Positions 8,923 to 17,926 of a stretch of 64,000 bases of DNA are shown here, in pieces; position 1 is the stretch's first letter; each line of letters starts with the position of its first letter. Source of the DNA: Nostoc sp. PCC 7524. GTDB lineage: Bacteria; Cyanobacteriota; Cyanobacteriia; Cyanobacteriales; Nostocaceae. The DNA is taken from contig NC_019684.1 in assembly GCF_000316645.1 (NCBI RefSeq), positions 2,199,501 through 2,263,500 of the forward strand, read 5' to 3'. A model generated the notes under the pieces. It saw only the letters and a program-made list of their open reading frames with translations. It had not been told where the DNA came from and searched no databases. A program made the position numbers and the translations under genes.

Positions 8923-9999
8923 CTACTTACCAGTCGTTTGATTGGTTCTCAATTGCCCACAGGCTGCATCAGCTTCTAAACCGCGAGAGTAGCGCACACT
9001 AACAGCGATTTGTTGTTGTTGAAGAACTTTGAGAAAAGCTTGAATGCGATCGCGGTTAGGGCGTTTATAGTCAACTTCTTCGATGGGATTGTAGGGAATT
9101 AAATTTACATGACTTTGAAATCCCCTGAGACGCTTTGCTAGTTCTAAGGCGTGTTCTGGTAAATCATTCACACCAGCTAGCAAGATATATTCAAAAGAAA
9201 TGCGCCTGCCAGTGATAGCTACATATTCCCGACATTCAGTCAGCAAGTCTTCGATAGGATAGGGGCGGGCGCTGGGAATAATTTGTTCGCGCAGGGCTTG
9301 GTTGGGAGCGTGGAGACTCACAGCCAGGGTAACTTGCAAATGTTCTTGGGCTAACTCACGGATGCGATCGCGAATTCCGACAGTAGAAACAGTGAGCGAT
9401 CGTTGTCCAATCCCGACATCTTGATTCAAAGATTTAATTGCAGCTAAGACATTCTCTGTATTTAACAACGGTTCACCCATACCCATGAAGACTACATGAC
9501 TCACCCGTTGTTGAAAATCTTCTTGGACAGTTAAGACTTGATCAACAATTTCATGTCTGTCTAAGTTGCGTTTGTAGCCACCTTTACCAGTAGCGCAGAA
9601 ATCACACGCCATTGGACAACCCACCTGGGTAGACACGCAGACAGTTAACCGCTTTTCTGTAGGAATACCAACTGTTTCTACAATCTGCCCGTCTGCGAGT
9701 TGCAAAAGATACTTCACCGCGTCATCTGGTGCCACAGCCCGGTAGTGAATTTGAGAACGTCCAATGGGAAAATCTGCAACAGTGGCACGCCATTGTTTAG
9801 GGAAGACAGAAATATCAGCTAGCGATCGCACTCCCTTGTGATAAATCCAGTCATGGAGTTGCTTACCTCTATAAGCAGGTTGTCCTTGCTGTTGCACCCA
9901 AGCCGTTAACTCCGTCACCGAAGCGCCAAGTAGGGGAGTTAAGGTTGTTGTGTCTGGTAGGGGTGAGTTGAGTGGAGAAACAAGAGGCGTAGCAGACAT
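8923..9999 (-). CDS. rlmN: Dual-specificity 23S rRNA/tRNA C2-adenine methyltransferase RlmN
   Basis: A radical SAM enzyme that methylates C2 of A2503 in 23S rRNA and, in characterised members, A37 of some tRNAs. The 358-aa length fits. The N-terminal accessory domain has [18 protein letters not shown]; the radical SAM cluster motif is [11 protein letters not shown] (CxxxCxxC) near residue 130; then [15 protein letters not shown]-type SAM contacts, [16 protein letters not shown] and a C-terminal Cys (DAACGQL, about 348) that serves as the methyl-carrying Cys in the family. It lies alone on the minus strand with repeat tracts on both sides. Confidence 0.96.
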   Translation of the reverse strand: MSATPLVSPLNSPLPDTTTLTPLLGASVTELTAWVQQQGQPAYRGKQLHDWIYHKGVRSLADISVFPKQWRATVADFPIGRSQIHYRAVAPDDAVKYLLQLADGQIVETVGIPTEKRLTVCVSTQVGCPMACDFCATGKGGYKRNLDRHEIVDQVLTVQEDFQQRVSHVVFMGMGEPLLNTENVLAAIKSLNQDVGIGQRSLTVSTVGIRDRIRELAQEHLQVTLAVSLHAPNQALREQIIPSARPYPIEDLLTECREYVAITGRRISFEYILLAGVNDLPEHALELAKRLRGFQSHVNLIPYNPIEEVDYKRPNRDRIQAFLKVLQQQQIAVSVRYSRGLEADAACGQLRTNQTTGK

Positions 10000-10059
10000 A
10001 GAAAATCACAATGTGGATGCTGAATCTCTATCGTACAACTTTCAAATCAAGTTGGTGAA

Positions 10060-10245
10060 AATGGGGATTGGGGACTGGGGATTGGGGACTGGGGACTGGG
10101 GACTGGGTAAAAATTCTACCTTGTCTCCCCTCACTCCCACCCTACGGGAAGCAAGCTACATCTCCCCTCACTCCCACCCTACGGGAAGCAAGCTACATCT
10201 CCCCTCACTTCCTCATCCTCCCCTGCTCCTCTGCTCCCCTGCTCC
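10060..10245. repeat. Mixed heptamer and 37-bp tandem repeats
   Basis: Alternating GGGGATT/GGGGACT heptamers (about 10060-10108) are followed by two tandem copies of a 37-bp unit that contains CCTACGGGAAGCAAGC (about 10122-10200). Purine/pyrimidine-biased TCCCCTGCTCC runs follow. A relative of the 37-bp unit occurs upstream of lgt near 15237. It sits between the start of rlmN and the end of the GMC oxidoreductase gene, which converge away from it. Confidence 0.85.
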
Positions 10246-10247
10246 CC

Positions 10248-11921
10248 CTACACCCCTACTACTACTTCACTCTTACTAGCCATAACTGTTTTCACATGAT
10301 CAGCTAGGCGAATGGCTAAAGCTACAATAGTAAGTGTGGGGTTAGCATAACCGCCGGTGGGAAAAACAGAACTACTGGCGATGAATAGATTAGAAACGCC
10401 GTGAACTTGACAATTGCGATCTACAACACCCTGTTTTGGATCATCATTCATGCGTGTTGTTCCCATGTGATGATGTAAACCAGGATGGACTAATTTTGGT
10501 AAATCGCCATCTCGTGCAATTTGTAAATCACCGATACCAGCTAGGGCAAATTCTTGTTTTAAAATTTCCTGGGTTCTCTTGATGTGTTCAATATCAATAT
10601 CACTCCAACGCCAGTGTAACTTAACTCGCTGACGACCAAGAGCATCGCGATCGCCTATGAGTGTGATCCGATTTTCTGGATCAGGTACTTGTTCAACTAA
10701 TTGCAATAGTTCAAACCCCACAAATCGCTTTTCCTTCCCTGGAATATACGACCAACCACCCCAAGGTAAACTGGGAATAAAAGGTTGCTGCTTAGTCATT
10801 GCCCCGTAAGCAGCAGGTAAGATATAGTCAAGACCCATCAATACATTTCCTAAATGTTGGAAAATATTTTTACGGACTTGTGGATCATACATAGATGACA
10901 ACAATGTTTTTAGTGAATTTGCTGCTTTTAACTGATATGGTTTAGGAATTGGCAATAGTAATGTACTAATATTTAGTAATTGTTCACGGTGCATAACATC
11001 TTCTGATAGACCCAACTTACCCATAACAGGGATGTTATTAACTCGCCGCAAATCATATAAAGCTGTTTTCTTAAAAATATCTGAATTAGTAGGAATCAAA
11101 TGACCACATTTAACTAGAGAATGATCCATAAAGAATCTACCTACTAGATCATTTTGATTACCTAAACCAGTTTTTTGTACTTTGTTTGATAGTAATAATA
11201 AACGTGCCGTTTCTATACCACCTGTAGCTAGAATGACAACCTTAGCACGCACCCAAAATTCATTACCTGATAAACAGGCTACTCGTAAACGAGTGACATT
11301 TTTTGCTGTTGCATCTGTTTCAATTTCCATTAAGTTGGCATTGAGATAGGTAGTAATGTTACCAGCTTGCTTAATTACTTCCCGATACTCGTGGGTAAAC
11401 ACAGCACGCGGCCCAAACTGAAACATTGTAGTAGTGATATTACTAGATAATGGTAGCTGAGGAGTTTCCGCATCTTCCCAAGTTGCAGCATCATAAGCAA
11501 AAGCACCTAATCCGCAAACTGCCTGAGCGCGTTCATAGAAATGATTTAGGTGAGATTTATCCAAAGGCCAACCACTATAAGGTAGCCAATCACGCTTTTC
11601 AAAATCGATTTTGTCTAGTGGTACGTGCCTCACACCAATTTCATTGTTACCTATGCGAACCTTCCAATAGTTAGCTGTACCGCCAAATTGTAAACAACGT
11701 TGATATTCTAAATTATCAAACAGATTATTAACACTTTCACCTTGAGCAAGTGATTGAGTATTTTGATCAAAATCTAGTCCACCACTTTCTAATAAACAAA
11801 CCCGAAAGTCTGTACCAGCTAATTCACGGGCTAAAGTAATGCCTGCTGGCCCCGCACCAACAATGCAAACTTCAGTTTCAATAGTTTCATTTTGAGGTAG
11901 TATACGTGCGTCGATTAACAT
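10248..11921 (-). CDS. GMC family FAD-dependent oxidoreductase
   Basis: A flavoprotein alcohol/sugar dehydrogenase or oxidase of the glucose-methanol-choline family. The 557-aa protein has the FAD-binding Rossmann motif VCIVGAGPAGITLARELA near residue 18, followed by CLLESGG. A mid-protein ATGGIETARLLLLS matches the family. The C-terminal signature has HHHMGTTRMND with the active-site His region and the FAD segment GGYANPTLTIVALAIRLADHV. No signal peptide is seen. The last codons (VVVGV then TAG) run up to a repeat tract, so the extreme C-terminus may have drifted. The 836-bp upstream gap separates it from the MIF gene, so it is probably transcribed alone. The substrate cannot be told. Confidence 0.92.
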   Translation of the reverse strand: MLIDARILPQNETIETEVCIVGAGPAGITLARELAGTDFRVCLLESGGLDFDQNTQSLAQGESVNNLFDNLEYQRCLQFGGTANYWKVRIGNNEIGVRHVPLDKIDFEKRDWLPYSGWPLDKSHLNHFYERAQAVCGLGAFAYDAATWEDAETPQLPLSSNITTTMFQFGPRAVFTHEYREVIKQAGNITTYLNANLMEIETDATAKNVTRLRVACLSGNEFWVRAKVVILATGGIETARLLLLSNKVQKTGLGNQNDLVGRFFMDHSLVKCGHLIPTNSDIFKKTALYDLRRVNNIPVMGKLGLSEDVMHREQLLNISTLLLPIPKPYQLKAANSLKTLLSSMYDPQVRKNIFQHLGNVLMGLDYILPAAYGAMTKQQPFIPSLPWGGWSYIPGKEKRFVGFELLQLVEQVPDPENRITLIGDRDALGRQRVKLHWRWSDIDIEHIKRTQEILKQEFALAGIGDLQIARDGDLPKLVHPGLHHHMGTTRMNDDPKQGVVDRNCQVHGVSNLFIASSSVFPTGGYANPTLTIVALAIRLADHVKTVMASKSEVVVGV

Positions 11922-12757
11922 TAAATAATTACCTTTGGTTAACTTAATTTTTTTTGAGCTAGTACATTTAGATAACTTCTAACTTTCACAGTTTTCAGAA
12001 AAACCTATTAAACTGTGTTTTTCAACTAATAATCAATAGCTTTAATATCAGATAGGTTCACTAAATTAGAACTTACGTAACTGGCACATTCACAGGGTGC
12101 GTCAGATTTGAGTTTTTCGTGATTCTCAACAGATGTTTGGCATCTGACGCACCCTACAAGATAGCTTGAGTGTGACACCTCCATAAATCCTGTAAATATA
12201 CTTTTTGACCTAGTTGCTAAGTATTAGTTCAAGTACCTTTTGCCCTTAACTCAATAGAAATGAATATGGCACAACTTAATTAGGATGACTATATACTTAA
12301 TAATTTTTCTTGAGGTTAAATTCAGTATTTTTTTTGAGTCATCCAAATATTTGGTTATTTTAATTACCTTAAAATTGCTAAATTAGTTACAAAATTCAAA
12401 TGTTTATCTTGTTCAAAACATACTAAAATATAGAAATTATTCAATCTTTGTAGCAAAATATGCTGGTATCAAAAAATAAATGGTTCTATAAAATTAGAAA
12501 TATAGGTATTGATAAAAATTTAAATATTACAGGGTAACGTTTATAATCTCTTCACCAAATAACTCAACTGGTTTCGATAAAATCTGAATATTAGTAAGGC
12601 TAATTATTTTATGTTTATCTATATTCAATAAATCAAAATACTAAGGACGGATGTGTAACCCGTCCTCAACACTATAGAGATAATAATCCGCGTGGTTTTC
12701 TAAATTTACTTGCTTAGGTAAGAAGTAGGAAGTAAGGAATAGGTAAGTGGCGATCGC
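11922..12757. other. Long AT-rich intergenic region
   Basis: About 840 bp without a supportable gene. It contains the inverted repeat at 12095-12154 (listed separately); the rest is AT-rich. A promoter for the GMC gene is expected near 11930-12000 but no clear boxes stand out. Confidence 0.6.
12095..12154. repeat. Inverted repeat with 13-bp perfect arms
   Basis: GGGTGCGTCAGAT at 12095-12107 pairs perfectly with ATCTGACGCACCC at 12142-12154 around a 34-bp loop. It looks like one of the dispersed palindromic repeats common in Nostoc genomes. No T-run follows, so it is not called a terminator. Confidence 0.7.
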
Positions 12758-13111
12758 TCAACCAAAAGTAGAGCCATTCCAGCCCCACATTGCCCCCGTA
12801 GCATCAGCAAACTCGATATAAATACGATTTTGCGGTACTCCCAAACTTTGATTAATTTGTTGGCAAAAATCTTGACTCATTGCCTCAGTTTGATTAGGCT
12901 TCATTGTGCCAATGCTCTTAATTTCAATATAACAAACGGGTTCTGTAGTCCCAGCAAAAGTCATGGGAACTGCCGCTTCAAACGCAGTCATCACATAAGA
13001 TTCAGGCTTACCTAGATGCTTGGCTAACTTAGCTGAGAGGCTTTTTAACATAGCCTCAACTTCACCCTTTGCAGGCGCAGATACAGAAGTTTGTACTTTA
13101 ATTAAAGGCAT
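12758..13111 (-). CDS. MIF-like tautomerase superfamily protein
   Basis: A 117-aa protein that matches macrophage migration inhibitory factor-type tautomerases in length and pattern. The processed N-terminal Pro (MPLIKVQTSV), which acts as catalytic base in the family, is present. The segment VPQNRIYIEFADATGAMWGWNGSTFG is the typical C-terminal signature. It should form a trimer and tautomerise phenylpyruvate-like substrates; the natural substrate in bacteria is unknown. It is a single gene with 146 bp to the next minus-strand gene upstream. Confidence 0.92.
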   Translation of the reverse strand: MPLIKVQTSVSAPAKGEVEAMLKSLSAKLAKHLGKPESYVMTAFEAAVPMTFAGTTEPVCYIEIKSIGTMKPNQTEAMSQDFCQQINQSLGVPQNRIYIEFADATGAMWGWNGSTFG

Positions 13112-13257
13112 AATATCAATTCAAAATAGTCTACGACAAGGCTTGCGCCTACAAAATTTAATATTAACCCAGCTTGAGAGGTGATTAGCTATTACTCATT
13201 AGTCAGTAGTTTTTCTCCCCTGCCCCTCTGCCCCTCTGCTCCCCTGCTCTCCAATCC

Positions 13258-14049
13258 CTAATCCTCCCCTGGACGAAATAAGCGACTATACTCAGGATGA
13301 TAAAGACGCGATCGCCCGCTAGTTTGGGATAATGCTGGACTAATTACATAAAGTGTGGTACGAATCAGATTTTCTTGCTGAGTACAGTCTGCCATTTGCT
13401 CAAGAGGTACAACCCTAATTTTTTCATCCGCCCATCCCAAACGAAAACATATTGCTACGGGGGTATCGGCTGGGTAGTGTTGCAATAATTTGGCTTGGGC
13501 ATTTTCTACATGACGCGCACTCAGATATAAACACAGGCTAGCTTGATGGGCTGCTAAAGAGGCTAATTCTTCCTTTACTGGGACTTCCGTCCGTCCACTG
13601 ATGCGCGTCAGGATGATAGTCTGTACTAAACTGGGGACAGTCAACTCTACTTTTAGCGAGGCGGCTGCGGCTTGAAAAGCACTAATACCTGGGATAACTT
13701 CAAACGGGATATTAGCCTCGGCTAGTAGCTGCATTTGTTCGTGTGTAGCACTGTAGAGACTAGGATCACCTGATTGCAGACGGACTACAGATTTGTGCTG
13801 CGATCGCACCCGTTCCATCATTAAAGGTAGAATTTCTTCTAAAGTCTTATCAGCAGTGCGAATAATTTCTGCATCTTCTCGACAAAACTGCAAAAGCTGT
13901 TCAGGAATTAGAGAATCAGCGAATAAAATCACATCAGCCATAGCCAGCAACTTTTGAGCTTTAAGCGTGAGTAAATCGGGATCTCCAGGGCCTGCTCCCA
14001 CAATATAAACTTTCGGTTCTATGAGATTTTGATGAGCTTTCATACCCAA
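13258..14049 (-). CDS. cobM: Precorrin-4/cobalt-precorrin-4 C11-methyltransferase
   Basis: A SAM-dependent methyltransferase of corrin-ring (vitamin B12) synthesis. The 263-aa protein has the tetrapyrrole-methylase pattern: VYIVGAGPGDPDLLTLKAQKLL at the N-terminus, VVRLQSGDPSLYSA near residue 95, PFEVIPGISAFQAAAA near 130 and TIILTRISGRTEVP near 155. CobM/CbiF is chosen over other members of the family because of the ADSLIP segment and overall pattern; a neighbouring family member cannot be fully excluded. No other cob gene is in the window, as is usual for the dispersed cobalamin genes of cyanobacteria. Confidence 0.88.
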   Translation of the reverse strand: MGMKAHQNLIEPKVYIVGAGPGDPDLLTLKAQKLLAMADVILFADSLIPEQLLQFCREDAEIIRTADKTLEEILPLMMERVRSQHKSVVRLQSGDPSLYSATHEQMQLLAEANIPFEVIPGISAFQAAAASLKVELTVPSLVQTIILTRISGRTEVPVKEELASLAAHQASLCLYLSARHVENAQAKLLQHYPADTPVAICFRLGWADEKIRVVPLEQMADCTQQENLIRTTLYVISPALSQTSGRSRLYHPEYSRLFRPGED

Positions 14050-14181
14050 ATTTTAATAAAGCTTAAGTAAATACTAGGAGAGATTCCCACCTCAAAAAAA
14101 AATTTTGGGAATTTGCTCAGTATCTTTCCGGATTCACTCTATAGGAGTAGTAGAGAGAAATGGTAGATGCACCCTGGTTAA

Positions 14182-14217
14182 GCCCTAGAGATTACTCTGG
14201 GGCATTTTTTATTTTTG
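14182..14217 (+). terminator. Rho-independent terminator-like hairpin with no obvious upstream gene
   Basis: GCCCTAGAG at 14182-14190, loop ATTA, then CTCTGGGGC at 14195-14203, followed by ATTTTTTATTTTT. The arms pair over nine positions with one G-U. It points on the plus strand, yet the flanking genes are both on the minus strand, so it may end a small RNA starting near 14100. A 21-codon frame (MVDAPWLSPRDYSG...) overlaps it and is not called. Confidence 0.5.
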
Positions 14218-14218
14218 G

Positions 14219-14300
14219 GCAATAGGCAATAATTATGAGGCAATAGGCAATAGGCAATAGTTACTCTCTCCCCCAGTCCCCAATCCCCAATCCCCAATCC
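14219..14300. repeat. Heptamer repeats downstream of lgt
   Basis: Copies of GGCAATA followed by CCCCAGTCCCCAATCCCC heptamers directly abut the lgt stop codon. No gene content. Confidence 0.8.
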
Positions 14301-15161
14301 CTACTCCTCTTTCACAGGCGAAACTACATCAGGTAAAGGGCGCTGACGAAGATAGAGCCAGGCTAAACCAGCTAATCCTAAAGCAATGCCAGTGAGGCTG
14401 ACAACTTGTGCAATTCGCAGCGGCCCCAGCATCAAGCTATCAGTGCGAAGTCCCTCAATCCAAAAACGTCCTAAGCTGTAAGCTATTAAGTACACCATAA
14501 ATAATGTACCTACCCGCAGGCGTAATTTCCCTGTTAAACCTCGAAAGAATAACGTTATGAGCAGGGTAAACACCATTAAATCCCACAGCGATTCATAGAG
14601 GAAGGTGGGATGAAAATATTCAAAATTGGCTAACTCTGGAGGACGGCGTTCTGGTGGAATGTACAATTTCCAGGGTAAATTGGTAGGACGACCAAAAGCT
14701 TCAGAGTTGAAGAAATTACCCCAACGCCCGATCGCTTGACCTAAAATCAGCGAAGGAGCTACTAAATCTGCTAATTGCCAAAAAGAAATTCGCTTCAACT
14801 TGGCAAAAATTAACGTTGCCAAAGTACCGCCGATAATTGCTCCATGAATAGCAATACCACCTTGCCAGATAGCTATAATTCGTCCTGGATTCTGAGCATA
14901 TTCTGACCACTCAAACAATACATAATAAAGCCGCGCGGCGGGAATTGCACTGATCACCAACCAAATTGATAAATCACTCAACAATTCCGGATTAACGTTG
15001 CGGCGCTTTGCCAAATATTGGGAAAGACTAACACCGATGAGTACGGCACAGGCAATTAGTAAGCCATACCAACGGATAGTAATTGGCCCTATTTCCACCA
15101 AAATAGGGCCAGGAGAAGTGAAAACAAACGCCAAAGGCAAAACAGAAATATTCAGTGCCAT
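14301..15161 (-). CDS. lgt: Prolipoprotein diacylglyceryl transferase
   Basis: The membrane enzyme that moves diacylglycerol from phosphatidylglycerol to the lipobox Cys of prelipoproteins. The 286-aa protein is strongly hydrophobic with about seven spans. It carries the family segments [18 protein letters not shown] and the signature [16 protein letters not shown] with its essential Arg. The frame is open to 15245, but that extension is heptamer repeat read through; AAGGA lies 8 bases before ATG 15161, which is chosen. An intermediate ATG at 15176 is possible. Confidence 0.95.
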   Translation of the reverse strand: MALNISVLPLAFVFTSPGPILVEIGPITIRWYGLLIACAVLIGVSLSQYLAKRRNVNPELLSDLSIWLVISAIPAARLYYVLFEWSEYAQNPGRIIAIWQGGIAIHGAIIGGTLATLIFAKLKRISFWQLADLVAPSLILGQAIGRWGNFFNSEAFGRPTNLPWKLYIPPERRPPELANFEYFHPTFLYESLWDLMVFTLLITLFFRGLTGKLRLRVGTLFMVYLIAYSLGRFWIEGLRTDSLMLGPLRIAQVVSLTGIALGLAGLAWLYLRQRPLPDVVSPVKEE

Positions 15162-15192
15162 GTAAAATTCCTTCATATAGTCAATAATTATT

Positions 15193-15350
15193 AGGCAATA
15201 GGCAATAGGCAATAGGCAATAGTTACTCTCCCCCTCATCTCCCACCCTACGGGTAGGCTTACGCCATCGTAAGAGAAGCTAAAGCTACATCTTCCCAGTC
15301 CCCAGTCCCCAATCCCCAATCCCCAATCCCCAATCCCCAGTCCCCCTGTT
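15193..15350. repeat. Heptamer repeats between lgt and coaD
   Basis: GGCAATA copies just upstream of lgt, then a unit like the 37-bp repeat near 10122 (contains CCCACCCTACGGG), then CCCAGTC/CCCAATC heptamers up to about 15345. The divergent promoters of lgt and coaD must lie in or next to these repeats. Confidence 0.8.
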
Positions 15351-15392
15351 CCGATATAATCACCTCAAATAACTTTTATACATATCGAGATT

Positions 15393-15962
15393 GTGATTGC
15401 CATTTATCCAGGTAGCTTTGATCCGGTAACTTTGGGACACCTTGATATTATTCAGCGTGGTAGTCGGCTGTTTGATCATGTGGTCGTGGCTGTACTACGA
15501 AACCCAAATAAGATACCACTGTTTAGCGTACAGCAACGCTTAGAACAAATTCGTCTAGCCACAAGACATCTATCTAACGTAGAAGTAGATAGCTTTGATG
15601 GTTTAACTGTCAATTATGCCCAGCAACGAAAAGCACAAGTTTTGTTACGGGGTCTACGGGCTATTTCTGATTTTGAAGTAGAACTACAGATGGCGCATAC
15701 TAATAAAACACTTTCTACCCAAATCGAAACAGTTTTTTTAGCAACATCAAATGAGTATAGTTTTTTAAGTAGTAGTGTGGTAAAAGAGATTGCAAGATTT
15801 GGTGGTTCTGTCGATCATCTTGTCCCCCCGCAAATAGCCTTAGATATATACAAATGCTACAACCACAACTATCCCATAGCGAACCCAATCGCAACGGAAA
15901 CTATCCCCCAGAGTACGTCAACGGAATCTCCCCCGAAGAAATTCCCCAAACAGGAAACGTAG
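15393..15962 (+). CDS. coaD: Phosphopantetheine adenylyltransferase
   Basis: The fourth step of coenzyme A synthesis: adenylyl transfer from ATP to 4'-phosphopantetheine. Nucleotidyltransferase motifs are complete: [16 protein letters not shown] at the N-terminus, [18 protein letters not shown] near residue 88 and [15 protein letters not shown] near 124. The start is a GTG at 15393. The protein is 189 aa against about 160 for typical CoaD; the extra C-terminal tail (after about residue 155, rich in Pro, Thr and Ser) is encoded in the 109 bp that overlap the next gene. That overlap suggests translational coupling with the coiled-coil gene. Confidence 0.96.
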   Translation: MIAIYPGSFDPVTLGHLDIIQRGSRLFDHVVVAVLRNPNKIPLFSVQQRLEQIRLATRHLSNVEVDSFDGLTVNYAQQRKAQVLLRGLRAISDFEVELQMAHTNKTLSTQIETVFLATSNEYSFLSSSVVKEIARFGGSVDHLVPPQIALDIYKCYNHNYPIANPIATETIPQSTSTESPPKKFPKQET

Positions 15963-16540
15963 ATATTCAGCAGGAACTTGATCGTCTAGAAGAAATCATC
16001 CTGTCTAGTTTCCGCATTCCTCTGACGGGGCGTACATTAATAGATGAAGAAAAATTATTAGAACAGCTAGATTATATTAGGGTTTCTTTACCTTCATTTT
16101 TTCAGGAAGCAACTGTCATCCTGGAGCAAAAAAATGAAATTCTTTTGGAAGCTGAAGAATACGGACAGCAATTAGTTGATGCTGCACAAGCCAAAAGAGC
16201 GCAAATTTTGGCGGAGAGCGATATCATCAGGCAAGCACAACAAGAAGCTGAACAACTACGCCGACAAGTGCAGCAAGAGTGTGAGGCGATGATGAAAGAA
16301 ACCCTCGCAGAGATTGAACAGAAACGGCGGGCTTGTCAACAAGAATTAGAAGAAATGCGACAAACTGCGATCGCTCAAGCTCAAGAAATAGAAAATGGTG
16401 CTGATGAATATGCTGATCATGTCTTAGAAGGTATCGAACAAGACTTAAAAGATATGCTGCGAGTGATTACCAACGGACGGCAACAAATCAGAGTAGATAG
16501 CCAATCACAGCGCAATTCACATTCTCAAAAAAAGAAGTAA
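15854..16540 (+). CDS. Coiled-coil protein, DivIVA/ATP-synthase-b-like (228 aa)
   Basis: The protein has a disordered N-terminus, then [39 protein letters not shown], and a long charged helix from about residue 95 to 190 (many E, Q, R, A) with a Lys-rich end. This layout resembles cyanobacterial DivIVA/Wag31-like or F-type b-subunit-like coiled-coil proteins; no exact role can be given. The ATG at 15854 overlaps coaD by 109 bp. The overlapping residues are low complexity, so translation might begin later, near 15957 where the conserved-looking part starts. Co-transcription with coaD is very likely. Confidence 0.75.
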   Translation: MLQPQLSHSEPNRNGNYPPEYVNGISPEEIPQTGNVDIQQELDRLEEIILSSFRIPLTGRTLIDEEKLLEQLDYIRVSLPSFFQEATVILEQKNEILLEAEEYGQQLVDAAQAKRAQILAESDIIRQAQQEAEQLRRQVQQECEAMMKETLAEIEQKRRACQQELEEMRQTAIAQAQEIENGADEYADHVLEGIEQDLKDMLRVITNGRQQIRVDSQSQRNSHSQKKK

Positions 16541-17081
16541 ATCATTACCTGTGATGAACTCAACATACCAGAATACATGAAAATAGCTTTTAAGAAACAA
16601 GGCAGAAGTCAGAAGGGAAGAGGGTTTGACTTGTTTCTTTCATTCCTAGCAGGTGGTGTGCCGCCTGTGCAGATACTCTTAGTTGTTCCCTATTCCCTAT
16701 TCCCATTTTCTAGTAAATGATGCAAAGGCAGGTAATCATAAGGTAAAAATAGCGGCGGGAACATTCAGACGCATCACGGACAGATATCCTCAGTTTACTG
16801 ATGGATGCTAGGGTTGAAGAAGGTCAACCCATGACTGATGTACAGTTTTCTCCCTACGAATACTTACCCTTTGGCGGAGGTGCGAGACGCTGTATTGATC
16901 TAGCCTTTGCTCAATAGGAAATGAAACTGGCGGCTAAAATTTTAACTAATGGGAGAATTAAACTTAGTTGACCAGCGTCCAGCAAAATCTCGCATTCTGC
17001 AAACCAGTAATATCTAAATTCATCTTGGGTGTAAGAGTATACGAATGATTGAGCAAAATACCACTGTTGTTATCTGCTCAA
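16541..17081. other. Intergenic region holding a P450 relic
   Basis: The first 200 bp carry only short repeats and no gene; the rest contains the broken cytochrome P450 sequence listed separately. The end converges with the PEP-CTERM gene on the other strand. Confidence 0.6.
16771..16971 (+). pseudogene. Cytochrome P450 relic with internal deletion
   Basis: In one frame the DNA reads ASRTDILSLLMDARVEEGQP (a mid-P450 segment before the I helix) and passes straight into FSPYEYLPFGGGARRCIDLA (the heme-binding loop). Some 150 residues that normally lie between them, including the I helix and ExxR, are missing. A TAG follows at 16915-16917, after which the frame continues EMKLAAKILT for the L helix region. 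The Gly after the heme Cys position (C-x-G) is Asp. There is no intact start. This is a decayed gene produced by an in-frame internal deletion plus a stop. Confidence 0.85.
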
Positions 17082-17852
17082 TTAGTTGATTTTCTTCTTA
17101 GGCGTACCAAATTTCCGTCGCATCACTGTACCGAAAGTTACGCCAGTCATTACACCCAAGATAGTTAATGGTTCAGGTATCGGTTCTATTCTGGCATCTT
17201 GAATTTCCAGTGCGGAAGAAACTAAATAATCACCTATATCTACAACACCGAAAGCGATAGTGTAAGTTCCGGCTTGAGCAAAGGTATATTCACGAAATCC
17301 TGTTTCCCGAAAGAAAGGCAACGATGTTTCGGTTGCATCTGTAAAGTCAGCTAGTTTAATTACTTGATTACCAACCAAAAAGAAGGCAAAATCTGGAAAA
17401 GCAGGCTCGCTAGGTTGACCTTCGTTAGTGCGAAAATTCCATTTAAAGCGTAAAACATCCCCAGCACCGACGGTTACACTACCTCTAATTGCAGACCCTT
17501 CCCACGCCAAATTATCATCATCAACATCTAAAGCAGTTTCAGGTAAGCCTAGAGAGGTTTGTAAATCTGGAGAAAAAAGTGCTTCAATTGGACGCTGACC
17601 GGAATAGTTAAAAGCCTCCGAACCATCTTCATCATCAGAAATTATGAACTCTGTCCCAAGAAAAGCATTGGACATATTGGCACTACCTTGACCGGGGGTA
17701 GTAACATCACCAAACTTTTCCCAGTCTGGGCTACTGAAGTCTATTAGCCCAATAGCTTGGGCAGAATTAGCTATTGTCATGCTTCCTAGGCTAACAAGGC
17801 TAAAAATGCCTACCTTGACAGTGTAATGCTTAATGAATTGGGAAAGTTGCAT
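17082..17852 (-). CDS. PEP-CTERM sorting-domain protein
   Basis: A 256-aa exported protein. An N-terminal signal peptide ends near residue 33 (SLGSMTIANSAQA). A beta-rich middle follows, and a C-terminal PEP-CTERM tail starts at IPEPLTILG, with a short hydrophobic stretch and a basic end RRKFGTPKKK. Such tails are cut and anchored by an exosortase during export; no exosortase gene is in this window. The body, rich in Asp and Gly, has no recognised domain. It sits directly downstream of the giant gene on the same strand (74-bp gap), so the two may share a transcript or an extracellular role. Confidence 0.9.
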   Translation of the reverse strand: MQLSQFIKHYTVKVGIFSLVSLGSMTIANSAQAIGLIDFSSPDWEKFGDVTTPGQGSANMSNAFLGTEFIISDDEDGSEAFNYSGQRPIEALFSPDLQTSLGLPETALDVDDDNLAWEGSAIRGSVTVGAGDVLRFKWNFRTNEGQPSEPAFPDFAFFLVGNQVIKLADFTDATETSLPFFRETGFREYTFAQAGTYTIAFGVVDIGDYLVSSALEIQDARIEPIPEPLTILGVMTGVTFGTVMRRKFGTPKKKIN

Positions 17853-17926
17853 GGGATTCCTTTTGTCGAACAGTTGTAAGTTGGATAGCAGATGGCGAGA
17901 GTAACCAGCACTCTCGCCACAAAAAC

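Noticed and set aside
15162..15245. N-terminal extension of lgt
   Set aside because: It encodes heptamer repeat sequence, and a clear ribosome site precedes the ATG at 15161.
16820..16917. Intact short P450-like gene starting at ATG 16801
   Set aside because: The 38-codon frame lacks the I helix and ExxR and ends at a stop inside the L helix, so it cannot be a working enzyme.
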